Positions 52,192 through 61,367 of a DNA stretch of 64,000 nt are shown one piece after another. The notes below the pieces were generated by a model, which did not search any database, was not told where the DNA came from, and was given only the letters and a program-made list of their open reading frames with translations. How positions within the stretch are numbered: the first letter of the stretch is position 1; each line of letters starts with the position of its first letter. The translations under genes and the position numbers were made by a program. The stretch covers positions 62,001 to 126,000 of the forward strand of contig JAUHXH010000002.1 of NCBI GenBank assembly GCA_030427085.1. Reading direction: 5' to 3'. This stretch comes from Gammaproteobacteria bacterium (GTDB lineage Bacteria > Pseudomonadota > Gammaproteobacteria > Pseudomonadales > Halieaceae).

Positions 52192-52207
52192 GATATAGCA
52201 TTATATC
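52192..52207. promoter_or_regulatory. Shared regulon palindrome, site 6
   Basis: GATATA-GCAT-TATATC, a perfect 6-bp inverted repeat with 4-nt spacer, about 94 nt upstream of the second TonB receptor start. Best example of the motif together with site 7. Confidence 0.68.
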
Positions 52208-52300
52208 TTATGCTAGTTTCAACTCAATCGCCGCCCCCTGCCTGTGGCCTTCAAACAACAATTCCCGCCTCAGGCTAGGCTAAAAACCAGGAGAAGAACG

Positions 52301-54772
52301 ATGACATTTGTTAAAAAACCGCTGGCCATGCAAGTCGTCCTTGCCACGCTGGCTACCAGCATGGCCACTATGGGCCAGCCCGTGTTTGCTCAGGGCGACA
52401 CCATGCTTGAGGAAGTGCTGGTAACGGCGCGGAAGAAGGAAGAGAGCCTGCAGGACGTTCCCGTGGCGGTATCGGCGGTCACGTCTTCCTTGATCGAAGA
52501 CCTGAACCTCCAAAGCCTGTCCGATATTTCCAAAGTCACGGCGGGTCTGGTGTATGACGACGACTTCGGGCGTAATTCCAACCGCCCGGTGATTCGCGGC
52601 CAGGCGAATATCCTCGGCTCCTCCGGGGTATCATTCTTTATCGATGGCGTTTATGTCACGGGGACTCTCGGCGGCTACGATCTCAATGATCTCGAGCGCG
52701 TGGAAGTGGTCAAAGGCCCCCAGAGCGCCCTCTATGGCCGGAACACGTATTCCGGTGCTATCAACCTGATCACCAAATCACCCGGCGATGAATTTTCTTC
52801 CGACGTGAAGCTGGAAGTGGCACAGGATGAGCAATACGAAGTGGCGGCATCCGTGCGTGGACCGTTGATCCCCGGTTTGTTGAGTGGTGGCGTGACCGGC
52901 CGCTACTACACTCGCGGTGGCCCCTTCACCAATGAGTATGATGGCTCTGATATCGGCGAGCAGGAGTCCCAGTCTGTTTCCGGTGTGCTCGAGTTCACCC
53001 CGACCGAAAATTTGCAGATTCGCGCCCGCGCTTATTATTCCGACCTGGAAGACGGGCAGATCGCCATGTTTTCCCAGCCGGCTTCCGCCAACAACTGTTT
53101 CGAGGACAACGGCTCCCTCTACCAGGGCCTCGGCCGATACTACTGTGGTGAACTGGTAGCACAGCCTGTCAGTACCGACTATTCGCGCCAGATTCCCGAT
53201 GCCCATGACGGCGTGGAGTCGCTACAAACCAGCCTGAACATCGACTGGTCTATCAACGATTTCTGGTCGCTCACTGCCATCACAGGCTACAACAGCAGCG
53301 ATGAGGTGCAGAAGATCGACGGTGACTACGACGACACGTCCTTCCAGGTGGCGAACTTCACCCCCAATGGCTTCCCCTACGATGGCTTCCCGGTGCCGCC
53401 GTTTGATTACGCCTACGCGGGTTCAATGGTCGATTTCAGTTTCTCCAGCGCCCAGGAAACCAGCGATTTTTCACAGGAACTGCGCCTGAACTTTGATGGC
53501 GACAAATTGCGTGCGATGGTTGGCGCCTATTACTTCGAGCAAACCGAAGACAACAGCGACACCCGCGATCTCCCCGAAGGGGCGGCCGGCCTGGCGATGG
53601 CGAACTATCTGGCTGAACTGGGCGCGATGCAGGCGGTGTGTGCCGCCAACCCGGTCTGTGGCACCATGGTGCCCTTCTTCGGACCGAACGTGGTGGTGGC
53701 GCGCAGCACCAACGATTTTGAAATCGAGAACAAGGCGCTGTTCGGTCTGGTGTCCTGGGACTTCACCGATAGCCTGACCCTGACGGCTGAGGGTCGGTAC
53801 CAGGAAGAGGATATCAAGCAGCACGCGGTGATTCAGGATCTCGGCCAGCCAGTGTCGTCTGTGGTCGATGCCGACGCCAGCTTCGAAACCTTCAGCCCGC
53901 GCGTGACGCTGGACTGGCGCCTCAACGACAACAGCATGCTCTACGTACTGTACGCAGAAGGCACCAAGCCCGGTGGCTTCAACAGCGCGCTGGCGATCGA
54001 GGCGGGCTTGCCCACTTACGATGAAGAAGAAGTGGAGTCCTTTGAAATTGGCGCCAAGAACGTCTTCGACGACGGCCGGATGATCGTGAACCTCTCGGCC
54101 TTTTTCAATGACCTGAGCGGCTACCAACTCACCCAGAACGTGCGTGTGGGTGCCAATACCCAGTCGGCGACTGTAAACGCCGGTGATGCTGAAATCATGG
54201 GCCTGGAAGCCGAATTCTCCTGGCGTCCCGCGGCAGTCGAGGGGCTGACCCTGCGCAGCAACTACGCCTGGACCGACTCTGAGTTTGTGGACGGTACCGA
54301 CGAAAACCAGGGCGTACTGAACGACGTGGCGGATGACGGTCTGGTCAACTGCTCTACCGGCAACCAGTTCCCGGATTCCGGTGAGTGTACGTCCATCTTC
54401 GGTTCTATCGAAGGTAAGGCCATTCCGCGTACAGCAGAACACCAGTTCTTCTTCGATGCGGAATACGCTCGCCCGCTGGAAGCCTGGGATGGCTGGAACT
54501 GGCGCGTTGGCGCGGACTATGCCTACGAGTCCAGCAAGTTCGCCCAGGTACACAACCTGCTGGAAACCGGCGACACCAGCCTGGTGAACGCGCGACTCGG
54601 CGTGTACAACGAGCGTTACTCCCTGACGTTCTGGGGCAAGAACCTGACTGGTGAGGACACGCCTACGCTGGCGCTGCGTTACGCCGACGGTAATGATTCG
54701 TTCAAGCGTAGCTTTGTTGGTATGTCACGCCGCGATACCTACTTCGGTGCCACCTTCACCGCACACTTCTAA
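52301..54772 (+). CDS. TonB-dependent outer-membrane receptor (second copy)
   Basis: 823 aa; ATG with AGGAGAAG site. Signal peptide residues 1-31, then E-E-V-L-V-T-A-R-K (TonB box region as in the first receptor), plug with I-R-G-Q-A-N and S-A-L-Y-G-R-N-T-Y-S-G-A-I-N, and a barrel ending G-A-T-F-T-A-H-F with terminal Phe. It has the regulon palindrome upstream, unlike the first receptor, so its substrate probably feeds this pathway. Confidence 0.93.
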   Translation: MTFVKKPLAMQVVLATLATSMATMGQPVFAQGDTMLEEVLVTARKKEESLQDVPVAVSAVTSSLIEDLNLQSLSDISKVTAGLVYDDDFGRNSNRPVIRGQANILGSSGVSFFIDGVYVTGTLGGYDLNDLERVEVVKGPQSALYGRNTYSGAINLITKSPGDEFSSDVKLEVAQDEQYEVAASVRGPLIPGLLSGGVTGRYYTRGGPFTNEYDGSDIGEQESQSVSGVLEFTPTENLQIRARAYYSDLEDGQIAMFSQPASANNCFEDNGSLYQGLGRYYCGELVAQPVSTDYSRQIPDAHDGVESLQTSLNIDWSINDFWSLTAITGYNSSDEVQKIDGDYDDTSFQVANFTPNGFPYDGFPVPPFDYAYAGSMVDFSFSSAQETSDFSQELRLNFDGDKLRAMVGAYYFEQTEDNSDTRDLPEGAAGLAMANYLAELGAMQAVCAANPVCGTMVPFFGPNVVVARSTNDFEIENKALFGLVSWDFTDSLTLTAEGRYQEEDIKQHAVIQDLGQPVSSVVDADASFETFSPRVTLDWRLNDNSMLYVLYAEGTKPGGFNSALAIEAGLPTYDEEEVESFEIGAKNVFDDGRMIVNLSAFFNDLSGYQLTQNVRVGANTQSATVNAGDAEIMGLEAEFSWRPAAVEGLTLRSNYAWTDSEFVDGTDENQGVLNDVADDGLVNCSTGNQFPDSGECTSIFGSIEGKAIPRTAEHQFFFDAEYARPLEAWDGWNWRVGADYAYESSKFAQVHNLLETGDTSLVNARLGVYNERYSLTFWGKNLTGEDTPTLALRYADGNDSFKRSFVGMSRRDTYFGATFTAHF

Positions 54773-54781
54773 GTGCAACCT

Positions 54782-54807
54782 GGGCCGCAACCTTCGCGTT
54801 GCGGCCC
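54782..54807 (+). terminator. Hairpin after TonB receptor gene, probable terminator
   Basis: GGGCCGCAAC / GTTGCGGCCC, 10-bp stem with 6-nt loop, 9 nt after the receptor stop. The U-tract that follows is short (GCTGTTTG), so termination may be weak. Confidence 0.6.
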
Positions 54808-54872
54808 GCTGTTTGCCCCCGCGAGGGGGTGATACAGTCACCTTTTCAACCAGTCACATTTTGTAGGCGGCC

Positions 54873-56324
54873 ATGGAGCGAGTTCAGATAGTGCTGGTCA
54901 CGCTGGTGGCCTACAAGCTGTTGCTGATTGCCATTGGTTTCTGGGCGTCTCGCCGTACCAGCAACGAAACCGATTTCTTTCTTGGCGGCCGTGGACTCGG
55001 TCCAGTCGTTGCTGCCATCAGTTATTCTTCCAGTGCTTCTTCCGCCTGGACCCTGTTGGGGATGAGCGGCTTGGCCTTCACTGTGGGGCTTTCGGCGCTG
55101 TGGTTGGTGGCCGGCTCGCTGCTCGGCATGGTGGTAGCGTGGTGGTGGGTTGCCCCGCGCATGCGCCGCCACAGTCTCGCCCACAATCACGTCACGCTAA
55201 CCGACTTTGTGTTGCAGGGCAGTTCCGGCAGTGTGCGCCTTGCGCTACTGGGGGTGAGCACGGCCATCGTGGTATTTTCCTTTGTGCTCTACGTGGCGGC
55301 CCAATTTCAGGGTGCCGGAAATACCTTCGCCACAACCTTCGACCTGTCCATGACCAGCAGCATCGTGACAGGCGCACTGATTATTATGGTGTACACCCTG
55401 CTTGGCGGCTTCTGGGCGGTCAGTGTTACTGACACCTTGCAGGGCTTGCTCATGGCGGCGGCAGCAGTCGCACTGCCGGTAGCTGCGCTGATCGCGGTTG
55501 GCGGTTGGTCCGGTTTCACCGCCGGCTTGCAGGCGACCGTAACCGCCGATCAGTTGAGTTTCACTGCCGGCAATGCGGGGCTGATGGGTGCAGGGGTTGT
55601 GCTGGGTGGTATTGCCATTGGCCTCGGCACCTTTGGGCAGCCGCATTTGCTGATCCGGTTTATGGCTTTGCGGGACGATCGGGCTCTGGCGCAGGCGCGC
55701 TGGATCAGTGCCGCCTGGTATCTGGTGGTGTTCGGGGGCATTTTTTTTCTGGGTCTGGCGGGGCGGATTCTGCATGCCGGTCTGGACAATCCCGAGAACG
55801 TATTTTTTGCGCTCACCGACAGCCTGTTTCCACCGGTGCTCGGCGCCATTGTGTTGGCGGCGGTGTTGTCGGCCATCATGTCTACCGCCGACAGTCAGTT
55901 GTTGGTAGCCGCCAGCGCCATTGCGCACGACCTTGGGCTGGGGCGCAAGCACGCCGCAAGAAGTCTGTTGGTAAGTCGCCTGACCATTGTTGGTCTGGTA
56001 GCACTGGCGGTGGCGGTAGCGCTGTTGTTGCCCGAGAAAATCTTCAGCCGGGTGCTGTTCGCCTGGATTGCCCTGGGTTCAGCTTTCGGCCCATTGGTGT
56101 TTGTGCGCCTGGCGGGCGTGCAGGTACGGCCAGTCGCGGTGTTGTTGTCGGTGATCAGCGGATTTACCCTGGCGGCGGTGTTGGCGCAGTTCCCCTCGGC
56201 GCCGGGTAGTCTGATCCCGCGCTTGCTGCCCTTTGCGGTGGCCTTGCTGGTGCTCTGGTTGGGGCGCGCCCGTGTTGCTCAGTCTGCCTCCAGTGTTGCC
56301 GGCCAGCCGGCCAGCAGAGGGTAG
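54873..56324 (+). CDS. Sodium:solute symporter family (SSS/PutP-like) transporter
   Basis: 483 aa, 12-13 helices. Family features: D-F-F-L-G-G-R-G-L-G at the N-terminus, G-Q-P-H-L-L-I-R-F-M in the central region, and A-A-V-L-S-A-I-M-S-T-A-D-S-Q-L-L, the classical sodium-site motif. Imports a small carboxylate or amino-acid-like solute. Its 3' end overlaps the convergent racemase-fold gene by 46 nt. Confidence 0.9.
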   Translation: MERVQIVLVTLVAYKLLLIAIGFWASRRTSNETDFFLGGRGLGPVVAAISYSSSASSAWTLLGMSGLAFTVGLSALWLVAGSLLGMVVAWWWVAPRMRRHSLAHNHVTLTDFVLQGSSGSVRLALLGVSTAIVVFSFVLYVAAQFQGAGNTFATTFDLSMTSSIVTGALIIMVYTLLGGFWAVSVTDTLQGLLMAAAAVALPVAALIAVGGWSGFTAGLQATVTADQLSFTAGNAGLMGAGVVLGGIAIGLGTFGQPHLLIRFMALRDDRALAQARWISAAWYLVVFGGIFFLGLAGRILHAGLDNPENVFFALTDSLFPPVLGAIVLAAVLSAIMSTADSQLLVAASAIAHDLGLGRKHAARSLLVSRLTIVGLVALAVAVALLLPEKIFSRVLFAWIALGSAFGPLVFVRLAGVQVRPVAVLLSVISGFTLAAVLAQFPSAPGSLIPRLLPFAVALLVLWLGRARVAQSASSVAGQPASRG

Positions 56325-57061
56325 GTATTATCGGGCGCATGGCGTCCGAGGGCAGTTTCCGACACCTGAAGTAGTTGCCAGGCGAGGCAGAGGTTTGACG
56401 ACAGCACCGGACCGGGCAGTTGTGGCTGGAGATCTGCAATCACGCGCAAGCTGGGCATGCCGGTGCCGGTGATCACATAGGCATCGGCTTCGGTATCCCG
56501 CCAGATTGATTCCAGAAATTGACCCGCTTCCTCGCTGGTGAGGCGATAGATGCTGCGCGTATCGCGCGTGTCGGGTTGCAGTGAGTCGGCCTGCACGATG
56601 TCAAAACCGCAGCCCCGCCAGTAGGTCACCGCGGCGTCGAGTAGCCAGGCCGGATAGGGGCAGGCCAGCGCGATGCGTTGCGCGCGTAGGTGTTTCAGGG
56701 CTGCCTCGATGGCATCCGCTGCTGTACAAATCGGGTAGGGGCACCGCTGTTGGATCTCGGCCAGCGCATCACATTGCTGCTCGCGTTCTATCAGATAGTT
56801 GGAGGCGGTGCAGGCGTATCCGAAAGCGTCCAGGGTCAAGGTGTCGAAGCTGGCAATGCTCTGCGGTAGTTGCAGCCAGTAATTGAGAAAGCGCTGGCGG
56901 GGCTCGCCGCCACTGGTAAGCCGGGTGGCCAGCAGCGAACTTCCCGGTGGCAGCAGGCGCTGCAATTCCGGTTCCACGGTTGGATTGGCCTGCGGGGTGG
57001 CCACGCCAAAACGCGCCAGGCGCCCGTAGTCTCGGTTCGTGTGCTTGCTTAAAAGGCTCAT
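56279..57061 (-). CDS. Asp/Glu racemase-fold protein, maleate isomerase/arylmalonate decarboxylase-like (copy C)
   Basis: 260 aa; the ATG at 57061 is used, since the longer upstream frame has shadow character. G-V-A-T-P-Q-A-N-P-T opening, first Cys present in G-Y-A-C-T-A-S-N, second position Gly in I-T-G-T-G-M-P. So it retains the one cysteine that copies A and B lack. The start codon lies 2 nt from the palindrome 57063-57078 and has no visible ribosome site, so translation may be leaderless. Divergent from the second FAD monooxygenase. Confidence 0.75.
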   Translation of the reverse strand: MSLLSKHTNRDYGRLARFGVATPQANPTVEPELQRLLPPGSSLLATRLTSGGEPRQRFLNYWLQLPQSIASFDTLTLDAFGYACTASNYLIEREQQCDALAEIQQRCPYPICTAADAIEAALKHLRAQRIALACPYPAWLLDAAVTYWRGCGFDIVQADSLQPDTRDTRSIYRLTSEEAGQFLESIWRDTEADAYVITGTGMPSLRVIADLQPQLPGPVLSSNLCLAWQLLQVSETALGRHAPDNTYPLLAGWPATLEAD

Positions 57062-57062
57062 T

Positions 57063-57078
57063 GATATAATAATATATC
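57063..57078. promoter_or_regulatory. Shared regulon palindrome, site 7
   Basis: GATATA-ATAA-TATATC, perfect 6-bp inverted repeat with 4-nt spacer between the racemase-fold copy C and the second FAD monooxygenase. Adjacent to the 57061 start codon. Confidence 0.68.
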
Positions 57079-57120
57079 TTTTGTTGAGTCGGTCAACCGT
57101 GTGCCGGCGGGAGTCGTTGT

Positions 57121-58323
57121 TTGTCGCTGGGATCGAATCACGTGCTGATTGCTGGCGCCGGTCCTGTGGGCCTGGTGTCTGCGCTGTTGTTGGCGCGCGC
57201 CGGAGTGCCGCTGACGATCGTTGAACGCGAAACCGCGCTGCCACAGGACATGCGGGCCTCCACCTTTCACGCTGCCACCCTCGATATCCTCGCTGACCTT
57301 GGATTGGATCGTGCATTGGTGGCACAGGGTACTGCGGTGCGACGGTGGCAGTACTTACGACACGACACCGGTAGCCGTATTGTTTTCGATATGAACCTGC
57401 TGGCGAACGATACCGCGCATCCCTACCGTTTGCAGTGCGAGCAGTTCCGCCTGACACGACTGGCCCTGCAGCGCCTGCAGGCGTATCCCCATTGCCGTGT
57501 TCACTTCGGTCAGGAAGTGGTTGCACTGGAGCAATCTTCCGAAGGCGTGTCGCTGACGACGCGAAGCGCAGCGGGCGATACAAGCCGTCACCACGGTGAT
57601 TATCTGCTGGCTTGTGACGGCGGCCGCAGTGGGGTCCGCAAGGCCATGGGTCTGGCCTTCGATGGTCTACAGTTTCCGAAAACCTCGATAACCCTGGTGC
57701 TCGATCACCCCTTTCATCGTGAGTATCCCGGCCTGGAGGGGGTCAATTATGTGTGGACGGCCGAGGGTCACTACAGCCTGATGCGGTTGCGGGATCTGTG
57801 GCGATTTTCCTATTCACCGCACCCGGAGCAGAGTGTCGAGGAGGCGTTGTCGGAAGCGGCAGCCCAGGCCAGTATCCAGCGTGTATTTCCGCGGGTACGG
57901 CCGTATCGCCTGTTGCAGCGGAACTACTACACCCTGCAGCAGCGCTGCCTTGAAAACTTCGTTCACTCGCGGGTGCTGTTCGCTGGCGATGCCGCGCATT
58001 TGAACAGCCCGGCGGGTGGCATGGGCATGAACAGCGGGCTGCAGGACGCGCGGTGTCTGGTAGAGCATTTATTGCCGGTGCTGGGCGGTGAGCCCCAGGC
58101 TGACCTGGCGCGCTATGATCGTCGTCGGCGCACGATCGCAATCGAAGAGGTGCAGCGCTTGTCGGCACGTAATTACCAGCGGCACCGCGAAACAGATGCC
58201 GATCGCCGGGAAGTGATCTGGCGAGATCTGCAGGCAACGGCGGCAGATCCGGTTCGCCACCTTGATTACCTGCGCGATGCAGCGATGCTCACCGCGGTGG
58301 CGCGCGAAGCAAGCATCGCCTGA
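57121..58323 (+). CDS. FAD-dependent class A monooxygenase, PheA/TfdB type (second copy)
   Basis: 400 aa. TTG start with GGGAG 7 nt upstream; alternative GTG at 57142. FAD motifs G-A-G-P-V-G-L-V, A-C-D-G-G-R-S-G-V-R (canonical D-G) and G-D-A-A-H-L-N-S-P-A-G-G-M-G-M-N-S-G-L-Q-D. Shares the R-A-S-T-F-H segment and overall layout with the 27320 protein, indicating a paralogous pair for related substrates. Followed by the VAO-type oxidase. Confidence 0.88.
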   Translation: MSLGSNHVLIAGAGPVGLVSALLLARAGVPLTIVERETALPQDMRASTFHAATLDILADLGLDRALVAQGTAVRRWQYLRHDTGSRIVFDMNLLANDTAHPYRLQCEQFRLTRLALQRLQAYPHCRVHFGQEVVALEQSSEGVSLTTRSAAGDTSRHHGDYLLACDGGRSGVRKAMGLAFDGLQFPKTSITLVLDHPFHREYPGLEGVNYVWTAEGHYSLMRLRDLWRFSYSPHPEQSVEEALSEAAAQASIQRVFPRVRPYRLLQRNYYTLQQRCLENFVHSRVLFAGDAAHLNSPAGGMGMNSGLQDARCLVEHLLPVLGGEPQADLARYDRRRRTIAIEEVQRLSARNYQRHRETDADRREVIWRDLQATAADPVRHLDYLRDAAMLTAVAREASIA

Positions 58324-58344
58324 GATTCTGATGGAGATAACGAA

Positions 58345-59910
58345 ATGAACCCAAGTGTGCAGGCGCAGCTGAGTGAGATAGTCGGGGCACAGTATGTCGT
58401 GGATGATCCGGCGGAGTGCGCATACTACAGCCAGGATGTATTCAGTGCGGGTGAAACCGCGATCGCCGTGGTGCGTCCAGCCAGTGCCGCCGAACTCGCG
58501 CGGGTCGTGGGTGTAGCTTGTAAAGCCGGAATTGCGGTGGTGACACGCGGTGGCGGCATGTCCTATTCCGGTGGATATCTACCCGCGGAGGCGGGCAGCA
58601 TCACCATCGATATGAGTCGCATGAATCGGGTGCTGGCGGTAAACGCCGACGACATGTATGTGACAGTCGAGGCGGGCATTACCTGGGAGCAGTTGCACCA
58701 GGCGCTGGCCGATACGGGATTGCGTACCCCCTACTGGGGAACGCTGTCGGGGCGTTTCGCCACCGTGGGTGGAAGTGTCTCGCAAAACAGTATTTTCTGG
58801 GGCTCGGGGCAACACGGCAGTGCCGTGGACTCGGTGCTGGGATTAAAGGTGGCGCTGGCCGATGGGCAGTTGCTGGACACCGGGTCCGCCGCACAGCGCA
58901 ATGCTTCACCCTTCTTCCGCCACTACGGCCCGGATCTCACCGGCCTGTTTTGTGCCGACTGCGGCGCGCTGGGTATCAAGGCTGAAATTACGCTGCGATT
59001 GATCTACGAGCCCCCCAGCCGTGCCTTTGGCTCCTTCGCCTTCGAACGCTATGAGGACATGTTGCCCGCTATGGCGGAAATCTCCCGGCGGGGACTGGCC
59101 GCAGAGTGTTTTGGTTTCGACCCCTATCTGCAAAGCCAGCGCATGAAACGCGAGAGTCTGGGTCGCGACGCCGGCCAATTCCTCGGGGTGCTGAAATCCG
59201 CCGGAGGCCTGGGTAAGGCGATCAAGGATGGGCTCGGGGTGGCGATGGCGGGGCGGCGTTACATGGATGATGTGCAGTGGTCTTTCCACACCATGATCGA
59301 AGAGCGCACCGACGATGCCGCAGCCGTTTGCCTGGCAACCGTGCGTGAGATCGTGGCGCAGCATTCCGGACGGGAACTGCCCGACAGTATCCCCAAGCTG
59401 GTGCGCGCCAATCCCTTCGGCCCGGTCAACAATATGATTGGTCCCGCAGGTGAGCGTTGGGTGCCTGTGCACGGCCTGGTGGCCCACTCCCGTGCGGTGC
59501 CCACGATGGATGCCTGTGAAGCTGTGTTTGCCCGCTACCAGGCGGAAATTGAGCAGCATGAGATTGGCATTGGCTACCTGCTGGCCACGGTGTCGACTCA
59601 CTGCAGCGTGCTTGAGCCGGTGTTTTTCTGGCCCGACGCGCTGGAAGAGATGCACCGGCGCAGTGTTGACGCCGACCACTTGGCGCGGCTGAAAGGCTTC
59701 CCTGCCAACCCGGCGGCGCGCGAGGTGGTGACAAAGATTCGCAAGGAGCTCACCGCAGTGCTGATGGAGCAGGGCGCGGTGCATTTGCAGGTGGGTAAGT
59801 CCTACCGCTACGAGGAAGGCCTGCAGCCGGCCAACTTCGATCTGCTGCGTTCACTGAAGCAGGTGGTTGATCCGCAGCGACGCATCAACCCCGGTGTGCT
59901 CGGCCTGTGA
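58345..59910 (+). CDS. FAD-linked oxidase, VAO/PCMH family
   Basis: 521 aa. FAD-binding type-4 domain: V-V-R-P-A-S, T-R-G-G-G-M-S-Y-S-G-G, A-T-V-G-G-S-V-S-Q-N-S, C-A-D-C-G-A-L-G-I-K-A-E. The C-terminus (D-P-x-R-R-I-N-P-G-V-L-G-L) is the conserved cap ending of 4-cresol dehydrogenase/GlcD-like oxidases. Oxidises an alcohol or hydroxy acid. Overlaps the next gene. Confidence 0.88.
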   Translation: MNPSVQAQLSEIVGAQYVVDDPAECAYYSQDVFSAGETAIAVVRPASAAELARVVGVACKAGIAVVTRGGGMSYSGGYLPAEAGSITIDMSRMNRVLAVNADDMYVTVEAGITWEQLHQALADTGLRTPYWGTLSGRFATVGGSVSQNSIFWGSGQHGSAVDSVLGLKVALADGQLLDTGSAAQRNASPFFRHYGPDLTGLFCADCGALGIKAEITLRLIYEPPSRAFGSFAFERYEDMLPAMAEISRRGLAAECFGFDPYLQSQRMKRESLGRDAGQFLGVLKSAGGLGKAIKDGLGVAMAGRRYMDDVQWSFHTMIEERTDDAAAVCLATVREIVAQHSGRELPDSIPKLVRANPFGPVNNMIGPAGERWVPVHGLVAHSRAVPTMDACEAVFARYQAEIEQHEIGIGYLLATVSTHCSVLEPVFFWPDALEEMHRRSVDADHLARLKGFPANPAAREVVTKIRKELTAVLMEQGAVHLQVGKSYRYEEGLQPANFDLLRSLKQVVDPQRRINPGVLGL

Positions 59911-60734
59911 TGCGTCGGGCTTACGCTGATACCCCCGTAACTTCGGGGCAGACCCACTATCGTCGGGCGGGCAGCGGGGCGCCGCTGTTGCTGTTCCATC
60001 CATCGCCTTTGTCTTCCCGGTTCATGGCGCCTCTGGGTGAGTACCTGACTGAAGTGGCTGACGTGATCGCGCCCGATACACCGGGCTATGGGGCGTCAAC
60101 GGCATTGCGCGATAGCGGTGAGACGCTGTCTCCCTATGTGGCGTGGCTGCTGGAGCTGATCGATCAATTGGCACTGGAGCAGGTAACGCTGTACGGCTCC
60201 GCCACCGGCGCGCAACTCGCCATCGAGTTTGCGCGGGCGCATCCGGAGCGACTGCGCGGCGTGATTCTGGATAATGCAGCACACTTCGAGAATACGGAGC
60301 GAGAAGAAATCCTGCGTCACTATCTGCCGGAGCTTACCGTCCAGGAAAGCGGTGCGCACCTGGAAAAGGTTTGGGCAATTTGTAGCGGCCTGTTTCAGTG
60401 GTTTCCCTGGTATGCGCAGGACGACGACCACCGGGTAGGGTCGCCGGCGCCGCTGGAGCAGGTTCAGGCCACAGTGCTGGAGTATTTGCGGGCGGGTGAC
60501 GACTACGGCCGAGCCTATCGCGCGGCGTTTGCCAACGAGGATGCCCGGCGCGTATTGGATATTTCAAGTCCGGTTCGGGTGATTCGTTGGCCGGGGAGCA
60601 TTCTCTGGCGACACAGTCGGGCTTACGATGAAATTGAATGGCCTGCCCACATACAGATGGTGCCTTGTGGGCCGGACCCGAGCGAACGGCTCGCGGCCAT
60701 TCGCAGCAGTGTCCTGGCATTGGCCGGAGCTTAA
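59910..60734 (+). CDS. Alpha/beta hydrolase-fold protein lacking canonical triad
   Basis: 274 aa. Hydrolase core is recognisable (L-L-L-F-H-P-S-P, A-P-D-T-P-G-Y-G-A-S, A-R-A-H-P-E-R-L-R-G-V-I-L). The elbow is G-S-A-T-G, Ala for Ser, and no clear acid or C-terminal His occurs in the expected places. Could be a pseudoenzyme, a cofactor-independent oxygenase-like or a ligand-binding protein. Third in the operon after the FAD monooxygenase and VAO oxidase; a GTG at 59907 is an alternative start. Confidence 0.72.
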   Translation: MRRAYADTPVTSGQTHYRRAGSGAPLLLFHPSPLSSRFMAPLGEYLTEVADVIAPDTPGYGASTALRDSGETLSPYVAWLLELIDQLALEQVTLYGSATGAQLAIEFARAHPERLRGVILDNAAHFENTEREEILRHYLPELTVQESGAHLEKVWAICSGLFQWFPWYAQDDDHRVGSPAPLEQVQATVLEYLRAGDDYGRAYRAAFANEDARRVLDISSPVRVIRWPGSILWRHSRAYDEIEWPAHIQMVPCGPDPSERLAAIRSSVLALAGA

Positions 60735-60747
60735 CTCCGGCCGGCCA

Positions 60748-61314
60748 TCAGTGAATCGCTTCCTGCAGTTGATTCAGTTCTACGGTAAAACCATCGGGAT
60801 CCTGTAATGCGCTGACCAGCACATTGATGGTGCTGCTGCCGTCGTAGGAGGGATAGGAGACTAGTCCGGGTTCGTCCAGCACGACTACGCCCTCCACTTT
60901 CCGCGCCTTGTCGAAGCTGGCTTGTAGCGTGTCGCTATTGAACACCAGCACGGTCGTGCCGCTGTTGAAGGCGGTGTCCGTCAAATCGACGTGCGCTGGC
61001 ACCGGTTTGGTGTACTGCAGCAGGCCGAGGATTCCGACGTAGTCATCATTGGCACGAAGAAATACCAGGCGTCGAACCTTCTCTGCGGCATCAAAATCTG
61101 CTCCGCGGGGGGTCACAATCATATTGTCGTAGACGACGGCCATACCCAATGCATCGCGGTAGAACGCCAGTGAGCGTTCCATGTCCTGCACAACGAGCGT
61201 TGTGCGTCGCAAGTCCACCGGCAGGCGATCTTCCTCAGCGACCGGTGCGGCGTGGGCGGGCAGGGTGGTGATGAGCGCCAGGAGCAGTCCTGACAGTTGT
61301 GTGATGATTCTCAT
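60748..61314 (-). CDS. Exported glyoxalase/bleomycin-resistance (VOC) family protein
   Basis: 188 aa with a signal peptide ending A-H-A-A, then a VOC fold: T-T-L-V-V-Q-D-M-E-R-S-L-A-F-Y-R-D-A-L-G-M and C-terminal D-P-D-G-F-T-V-E-L-N-Q. Periplasmic VOC proteins are unusual; the family includes dioxygenases, isomerases and binding proteins. Separated from the upstream DUF1838 gene by a terminator-like hairpin whose downstream end supplies its AGGAG site. Confidence 0.78.
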   Translation of the reverse strand: MRIITQLSGLLLALITTLPAHAAPVAEEDRLPVDLRRTTLVVQDMERSLAFYRDALGMAVVYDNMIVTPRGADFDAAEKVRRLVFLRANDDYVGILGLLQYTKPVPAHVDLTDTAFNSGTTVLVFNSDTLQASFDKARKVEGVVVLDEPGLVSYPSYDGSSTINVLVSALQDPDGFTVELNQLQEAIH

Positions 61315-61330
61315 CGTGTTCAGGCTCCTA

Positions 61331-61359
61331 AAAAAACGGGCCCTCCGGAGAGGGCCCTT
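61331..61359 (-). terminator. Rho-independent terminator between DUF1838 and VOC genes
   Basis: On the minus strand the hairpin GGGCCCTC / GAGGGCCC (8-bp stem, 4-nt loop TCCG) is followed by a run of seven T. It lies after the DUF1838 stop and would end or attenuate transcription before the VOC gene. Confidence 0.8.
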
Positions 61360-61367
61360 GGTCGGTG

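Noticed and set aside
53471-54553. 360-codon minus-strand frame
   Set aside because: Antisense to the second TonB receptor barrel; no domain or ribosome site.
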